Below, piece after piece: positions 58,164 to 64,000 of a stretch of 64,000 nucleotides of DNA (position 1 is the stretch's first letter; each line of letters starts with the position of its first letter). The DNA is taken from contig CM020513.1 of assembly GCA_009823395.1 (NCBI GenBank), forward strand, positions 6,427,001 through 6,491,000. Reading direction: 5' to 3'. Position numbers and translations under genes: made by a program. The notes below the pieces were generated by a model that worked only from the letters and a program-made list of their open reading frames with translations, was not told the DNA's origin and ran no database searches. The stretch comes from Thamnaconus septentrionalis (Eukaryota; Chordata; Actinopteri; Tetraodontiformes; Monacanthidae).

Positions 58164-61100
58164 ATGAAGCTGTGCCTCAGCGTGGTGCTGCTACTCCTGG
58201 TCGGCCTCGTTCAGCCCGGTGAGTCTCGCACTTCGCAGGCCGCACACGCCTCCCGCGTCACTTGCTGCCCTTTTATTACAGCTTTGTAATAGGAGGAACC
58301 CTCGGGTTGTAAAATCCGATTAAATTCAATGTGACATACTTTAAACGATCGAATAGAGCACAGTATGATAGTAATATTAATAATAGTGATGTAAAAGAAA
58401 AGCTGCCCAGTCGTCGCTAGATTGTGGAGACGGTTTTTGTTTATGTCGTTGACGCAACGAGTCTTGCGTTGTTTCTTTGGTGCGGATAATCGGATAATTT
58501 TTTTTTCTCTTCCTTAAATTGTTATTTATATGACGGGAACTCCCCGCGGCAGCGCGGAAACACTGTACGTTTTGGTTTCAACTAAGTACATGAGTAAACA
58601 AGAGCAACTTGAGCTAGGAGAGAGGCTTAGACATGACCTGAAATTCTCACAAAATGTGATAGTGCGTCACTTCTCCATATTTGCCACCAGTGATATTAGG
58701 CCTGATATCTCACAAAATAAAAGACGAAAGACCAGCCTGGTAAGTACCTTTGTGGTCTTTGTGCAGTGAAAAGCACTATAAATACAATATGGTATATGAC
58801 GAGTTTTATTAATGTTGGAGGGGAACTTCAGAATCATTTTATTTTGATCATCATTCAGTTTAATGTAGCTTACATTTCGAGTCAATGTGATCTTGATTTA
58901 TTTATTTATTTATTTAAAAAAAAAAAAAAAACAATTATTTCAACGTGACAGACCTGAATAGTGTCGGAGGTGCCACGGAAGTTTTGTTGACGGAGGGGTT
59001 TGGGGGGTAGATCGCCAATGTTTCATCGACCGGGGGGGCACTAAAGTCCCGCGGAACTATCTCCACGACTCTCTCTCTCTTTGTACATGCGATCGAGCCT
59101 AACTACTGTTGGATCGCCTTATTTTCTAGTGTCGTGCTGACGATCCATTTAATGAAGAGTTTTAGGAGAAGAATGCTGATTTTATCTTTATTATGCAAAT
59201 TCAGAATACAAGTATACAAGGCTCTGGGTCGAATTCAAGCCTAACATCAACAAGTGCTATCAGGTCCTGAAGTCTGACTGACTCTTTGTCCCCTGGTCAG
59301 TCTTTTTAGATAGAGAAGATCCAGTTCTTCCTGCTGGTGCGCTCAGAGTACGTCCTCCTCTGATTGGCTGTCTGGTCTCCACACCCCAGTCTCATGAGGT
59401 GTTGCCGCTGCCTTCGTTCCCAGATGTAGGCTGAGGTCCAAGGTAGAGATGCTTGGTAGAGAGATGCTGGATCCTCTCTCGGCCTGGTACTGCGGGTCAC
59501 CTAAGGTCACTGTTTTACGATGGCCGCATTCCTGTGTCCTCTCTTAGGTATCATGTTACTCTGCACAAAGCTTACAAGGCATTTTATGCATACATTGCCC
59601 ATCTTATGAATGGCTTAATTTACTGGATTAAACATATTCATATCAATGATTATATAATTATGCATATTTATATCAGTGAGTATATAATTAGGCACAAGCA
59701 TCAAGATTAAATGTAATATTACCTTCACTACCTTCGCGATCGACGGGTAGATCGCATGATTTATGACTGGCCTCACTTTGACCTTTGCAGTCACCGAAAC
59801 TTTGAAGGGAAGTGTTTATCGCATGAGAGCACGTGAGTCACTGTTGCTCCAGAGCCATCGTGAAAGATTCCCCATGACTACTGACATTGCAATTTCTCAC
59901 TGAAGGCATCGAAACTACGTATGAACACACATGGAATTATGTAGGAAACAGTGAACGTGTAAAATGACTCTAACACGTTTTATATCTGAATTCCTCAAAT
60001 AGCCACTTTTCAGTGGCAGCAGTTTCAGCAGTTATTTAACGTGTTTTTCTTTGCTGCATAATTACATATATCCTGCTCACACTTAATGAAGGTTGATAAC
60101 TCATCGGAGCCACAGCAGCAACTGTCAGTGCACATCTGAGCGTCTGAGACACAGTGAAGCGAGAATCTTATTTGTTCTATTTTTTTATTTTCCATTTGTG
60201 TCTGCATTTGCATTACTATCCTACTTACATCCCCGGCCTGACGGCAGGTGCGACCTTTGGTAATGCTTGAGTATTTCTTTTTCTGATGACTTTTTACTGT
60301 GACGCCAAACAAATATCAAATATCTGTACAAACATATGTACTTTCTACTCCTTAATAACATGCTGGTAACTTTGTGTTTAAAAGATACGACATGTGTTCC
60401 GAGTAATTTACTTACTGTTATTTTTACTTTTTAATGAAGTACATTTCAGAACCTGTATACTTTCTTACTTTTACTTGAGTAAATGAGTTGAATCAGTACT
60501 TTTACCAGAGTCATTTTTTTTACACAGGCATCCATGCTTTTACTGAAGTACCTAATGTCAATACTTTTGCCACCTCTGGTGTCTAATCACTCAGGGATGA
60601 AATCACAATTCTTATCAGCGCTACATCTCCTTTAAGTTGTTACAATCAATTATAACCAAAAGATGAGAAGGTGATGATTGTTGACAACCACTAACTGCCT
60701 TTGTTTTATCCCCCTTTTTCCTCTTCCTCATTATCTTCCTCAGGCTCTGGACTGAGCTGCTACAAGTGCGAAAGCTACTCCGGGCTGTGTGAGAACGTGG
60801 AGGACTGCACCACTCAGGACGCCTGTCTGTCTCTGAGCGAGCAAGGTCAGTTGTTTTGTCACTGTGGAAGTCTGAGTCCTGATGCTCTTCCCTCAACTGG
60901 TCTGATGTTGTAACTTTTTTTCTTTTTTCTTTTTTTTACTGCATTTTAGGCCAGAAATGAATTTGTTGGAAGTGGATTGAATGACTTTAAGGTTTTGGCC
61001 GGGGCTGAGGATTTTATTGATTAAAAACCACAGCCAGCCAACAGGGGGCGATGGTATCTTTACTTGTGGAGCTCTCAGTCAGTGCATACAAGTGGTTAGA

Positions 61101-61932
61101 TCACAATTAGTCTTTAACAAAAAAAAATGTAATTTCCGAGACTTGATGGCAATGAAATAGTGAAAACTGTGGTCCATGGGCCAAATTTGGCCCACAGTGT
61201 AATTATAATTGGACCGCAAGGCAATACAAAATCACTACTGGAGCTGGCCTGCCAGTATCATACAGTACATGTACTGCTAATACTACAAATCCCAGAATGC
61301 TCTTCTGGTATTTTGCACAGTCGATTAGGACAGGATTGTTCATTGAGGGATATTGTTAGTAGTTAATTGGTTTATTGTTGTTACTTTATTGTTAAATGTA
61401 TTATTAGCCTGTGAAAAAAGGTTGCCGTTGAATTTTACATCAGAAAGCTGTAAGTATAAAAAGAGGCGTACGATTTTTATTTATATTTCATTTATTTTTG
61501 ATGATTTCTAAATTTAAAATTTGATTTTGCATGTGTGCAATAAGAAGTTATTTATTGTATAGTTTTAAGCTTTGCTTGTTCCATATTCAGTGTTGAACTT
61601 GTTGGGGTCCATATAAAAAGGTTCACTGTTAATGTCTGGAGGAAAGATTTTTTCAATAAATATCAATGTCGGCCTGCGACTTTGTCCAATTTTTACATTT
61701 TGGCCCCACTGTGTGTTCTTTCTGCTCCCCAGAAGGGAAGACGGTCCGCCGCTGCATCAGGTACACCGACTGCAACAACGCCCGCCTCTCCCTGATGTTT
61801 CCCTCCATGAAAGCCTTCACATATCGCTGCTGCACCAACAACCTGTGCAACTCGGCCGGCGCCAGCACCAAGGCCACGCCTGCTGTGGCCCTGGCGGCGG
61901 CCCTGCTGGCCATCTGGTGGTGCTGGCTGTAG
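58164..61932 (+). CDS. cd59: CD59-like GPI-anchored complement regulator (Ly6/uPAR domain)
   Basis: Coding exons 58164-58218, 60744-60845 and 61733-61932 join in phase 1 at both junctions to 118 residues. The signal peptide is MKLCLSVVLLLLVGLVQPG. The mature domain starts GLSCYKCES and holds ten cysteines, ending in RCCTNNLCNSA, the CCxxxLCN signature of the three-finger LU domain. A hydrophobic tail (VALAAALLAIWWCWL) is a GPI-anchor signal. CD59 blocks assembly of the complement membrane attack complex at the cell surface. The three-exon layout, with the signal peptide alone in the first, is that of CD59. Other Ly6 proteins share the fold, but the spacing (DACL, then RCI, then CCTNNLCN) and 11p synteny favour CD59. 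Confidence 0.88.
60345..60578. mobile_element. Fragment of a hAT-type repeat in cd59 intron 1
   Basis: Repeated words of the form AGTACTTTTAC, TTACTTGAGTAAA and a terminal TTTTGCCACCTCTG are typical of a fish hAT family ending CAGAGGTGG. The opposite end is not recognisable, so this is probably a partial copy. Confidence 0.4.
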
Positions 61933-62219
61933 TCCGTCTCAGAATCAGCGGCCGCCACGCCAACTCCCAACTAAACCCCAGCGGTGCTGTTTCGGAGCTT
62001 CCACCGTTGATGCTTTGCACTGTCTGTAACAGTAATTACTTTCAGCAAGAACAAAATTGTATATAGATGATTTACTTTTCAAGTCCGGTGTGGCTGTTGA
62101 GTTTAACAATTGATATTTGTACTTTCATTCTCTACTACTTCCCTTTTCTGGGATTTTTGTGCCACACTGTTAACTTTAACTGCTGTTATTATTAAATCTT
62201 GTTTTTGCACTAATTCTAA

Positions 62220-62225
62220 AATAAA
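62220..62225 (+). terminator. cd59: cd59 polyadenylation signal
   Basis: AATAAA lies 288 bp after the stop, followed by a GTGTTGGGTTCTGG stretch. An ATTAAA at about 62192 is an alternative. Confidence 0.65.
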
Positions 62226-63117
62226 ACAGTGTTGGGTTCTGGACCTTTTTGGCCGATGAATCGCGGAAAAAGACCACATCATTGTGATATTCATTTAATC
62301 ACAAAACGTATTGCACCTGGTGAATCTGCACACGGAGGGGTAATAACAAAAGTGTCCCGGTGACGTCCAACAACACAGCACTTTAAAGTCTGACCTCAAC
62401 GGAACGCAGTGACCTTCCTGGACTTCATTTAGACTTTAGGAGGGCAAGGAATGTATAATAAACACAGGCACACAATGAGCGCAGACAGGATCGCACACGA
62501 GGACATTAATTCTCAACCGCTCTGCAGGACTTGGACTTTAAAGGTTCAGTTTGGATTTTAACAACCAACTGCAAGAAAGCAGGGATTGAGTGGATGTAGC
62601 GTCTGGAACAGTGGCACTAACAGTCGTTAGTCTTAGCTGGCTAACGTTTTACACAGTTACGCCGTGCAGTTTGTCCCAGTAAGTGACTGTTTACCAGACG
62701 TGTCATGTTTGGCTTGCTAAAAAAAACAAAACACCTACTCCTGCTTGCCAGCCTCTGCTTCAGGCACCAGCCTGAAGCCGAGGCTGTTTACAGACGATAG
62801 CTTGGCGGCTGCTGCACTGAACAGCTAATGTCCTCTTACAATCTTTTACCAAAAAAATTAAAGTGTAACCACAGCCAGTGGAAGCAGAGAGTCCTAACTG
62901 GGTGAGATGATTTAGCGCCCACTACTGGCCCGCGCTGCGGTCTATTGACCTTTGCCGGGTCTTCCTCTGTGGATTCCATCCTCAGCTGTGGTACTCGGCT
63001 CTGCTAGAGAACTGGGGTTTTAGCACACGCAGGGTAACAGAGAGGCATCAGGAGGGAACGTCTATTTCAGAGTTTTCACCCGCCGCTGCGATTTTCTGTA
63101 TAATTTTTCATTGTCAA
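62226..63117. other. Convergent interval: cd59 end and Kir6 3' UTR
   Basis: No coding signal. cd59 and the minus-strand channel gene converge here, and the right half is presumably 3' UTR of the latter. No minus-strand AATAAA stands out just below 63117. Confidence 0.4.
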
Positions 63118-63560
63118 TCATTCGCTCGCCTCCCCGAGGGCCTCGTCCTCCTCAACCTGCCGCCCAATCACCTCCAGATGCACTTTCTTCTTCTGCCCCT
63201 TCTGCTGCTCCGCCTCCTTCTCCGCCCTCTCCGCCGGCTCGTACCAGGGCTGGTGGGGAGGGGCGGAGCTGTCGCAGGTCCGGCCCCCTCGGCGGAAGCC
63301 CCCCCTGCCGGCCCGGACCAGCCCCCAGCCTTGCAGCTGGCCGTCGGAGCCCCCCTCCTGCACGCCCCTGGTTTGGTCCAGCTCCTTGGCGCTGAGGCTG
63401 GGCATCCTCACAGGGGCCGTGTTGCCGAACTTGGAGTAGTCGACGCAGTAGCGGCCGTCCTCCTCGGTGATGATGGAGACGAAGCGCCTCCCCCACAGGA
63501 TCTCCTCGGGGGTGTAGGAGGTGCGGGCTTGCATGGTGATCCCGGTCGTCTCCACCACAC
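63118..63560 (-). CDS. Last coding exon of a Kir6-type inward-rectifier K+ channel (partial)
   Basis: On the minus strand an acceptor (CCACTCACAG, ending at 63561) opens a phase-1 exon. Preceded by one base of a Gly codon, it reads [56 protein letters not shown]. This is the cytoplasmic immunoglobulin-like beta domain of Kir6.1/Kir6.2 (KCNJ8/KCNJ11), the pore subunits of ATP-sensitive potassium channels; VDYSKFGNT separates them from Kir3. The exon runs 147 codons to a stop at 63118. Its tail after the core is Gly/Arg-, then Glu/Lys-rich and unlike either human protein, with no RKR retention motif. Human KCNJ11 has an uninterrupted coding region, so the intron here is notable. Pore and transmembrane parts would lie beyond 64000. 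Confidence 0.85.
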
Positions 63561-63635
63561 CTGTGAGTGGGCAGAGGGGTGACAGGAGGGTCTCTCACTG
63601 AAACACTTCACTTCCTGTCTCTTTATGTAAACAAG

Positions 63636-63723
63636 CAGCCCATGGATGCATTATAAGAACTGGATACTGAACTGGTAATATGGCCCCAAATTTTTTTTCC
63701 AGTGGCCACTCGAGGTCCTGCAG
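63636..63723 (-). repeat. Dispersed repeat shared with 32001-32090
   Basis: Read on the minus strand this gives CTGCAGGACCTCGAGTGGCCACT near one end, matching CTGCAGTACCTCGAGTGGCCACT at 32062-32084 on the plus strand, with similar flanking sequence. It is a recognisable fish interspersed repeat and the copies are diverged. Confidence 0.6.
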
Positions 63724-64000
63724 AAAAAAATCCCATCTGGCCCAAAAAGCATTTTTCCCGTTAGACTGCAATAAACAAAAAAAATTGCCTCTAAAACGGC
63801 TGACAGGAAGAAAGACTGTGACCTGAAAAAGAGGACACAGCAAATCTTTCTATTGCAGATTTTTCAGTCATGGTCTTTCAGTCTTTAAAAATTATATATA
63901 TAAAGAAAATCACCAGAAAATCACCAGAAAAGAGCTTAAATTCCCAGCGTGACATCAACTGCGTCGAACACGCTGCTGTGTCTCGGCTCGTTCTGATTGG

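Noticed and set aside
58530..58769. 79-codon plus-strand frame in cd59 intron 1
   Set aside because: No recognised domain, no splice phases fitting cd59, and ordinary intron composition around it.
63178..63582. Plus-strand open frames over the Kir6 exon
   Set aside because: They are antisense to clear channel-domain sequence and made of Pro/Leu-rich composition artefacts.

Overview
The window is nuclear DNA of a vertebrate, almost certainly a teleost fish. Genes are split by short GT-AG introns with low-complexity sequence between them. Microsatellites are abundant ((TA)n, (CA)n, (TTC)n, (GTT)n, (ATT)n, (AATTC)n), and several short DNA transposons and one LTR retroelement are of fish type. 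Five protein-coding loci and one tRNA gene can be supported. Human orthologues of four or five of them (DGKZ, PHF21A, PRDM11, CD59, and KCNJ11 if the last locus is of that type) lie on chromosome arm 11p, so the window looks like a compressed piece of conserved 11p synteny. Gene names rest on recalled family sequences; no search was run.

Layout. 1-2.5 kb: (TA)n, a hAT MITE with perfect 8-bp target duplications, and a minus-strand first coding exon in a GC-rich block that fits the short-isoform start of diacylglycerol kinase zeta; the rest of that gene is off the left edge. 2.5-13.6 kb: no gene seen, but a 15-bp minisatellite, a tandem duplication and a candidate conserved enhancer with Otx-type sites. 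13.6-15.4 kb: GC-rich promoter block. 19.2-32.9 kb: phf21a (BHC80) on the plus strand, fifteen constitutive coding exons plus two alternative ones, an AT-hook exon and a 23-nt microexon, both ready to join the same PHD exon. 33.2-38.8 kb: its long 3' UTR. 39.24 kb: an intact initiator tRNA-Met gene.

41.8-53.3 kb: prdm11, with a PR/SET domain from five short exons followed by a single 2.17-kb exon encoding a domesticated hAT-type transposase-like domain, giving a predicted protein of 1063 residues. The intron between the PR half and the transposase half contains a 6.9-kb LTR retroelement in sense orientation. It has two LTRs, a 6-bp target duplication, gag remnants, no visible pol, and a decayed env with a mucin-like stretch and an upstream half immunoglobulin-like domain.

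53.3-58 kb: intergenic, with a Tc1/mariner-type MITE. 58.16-61.93 kb: a three-exon, GPI-anchored CD59-like gene with an NRF1-type promoter motif. 63.12-63.56 kb: the last coding exon, minus strand, of a Kir6-type potassium channel gene that continues off the right edge. phf21a and prdm11 both encode chromatin proteins; cd59 encodes a predicted complement regulator and the last gene an ATP-sensitive potassium channel pore subunit. Nothing suggests an operon-like functional unit; linkage is best read as conserved synteny.
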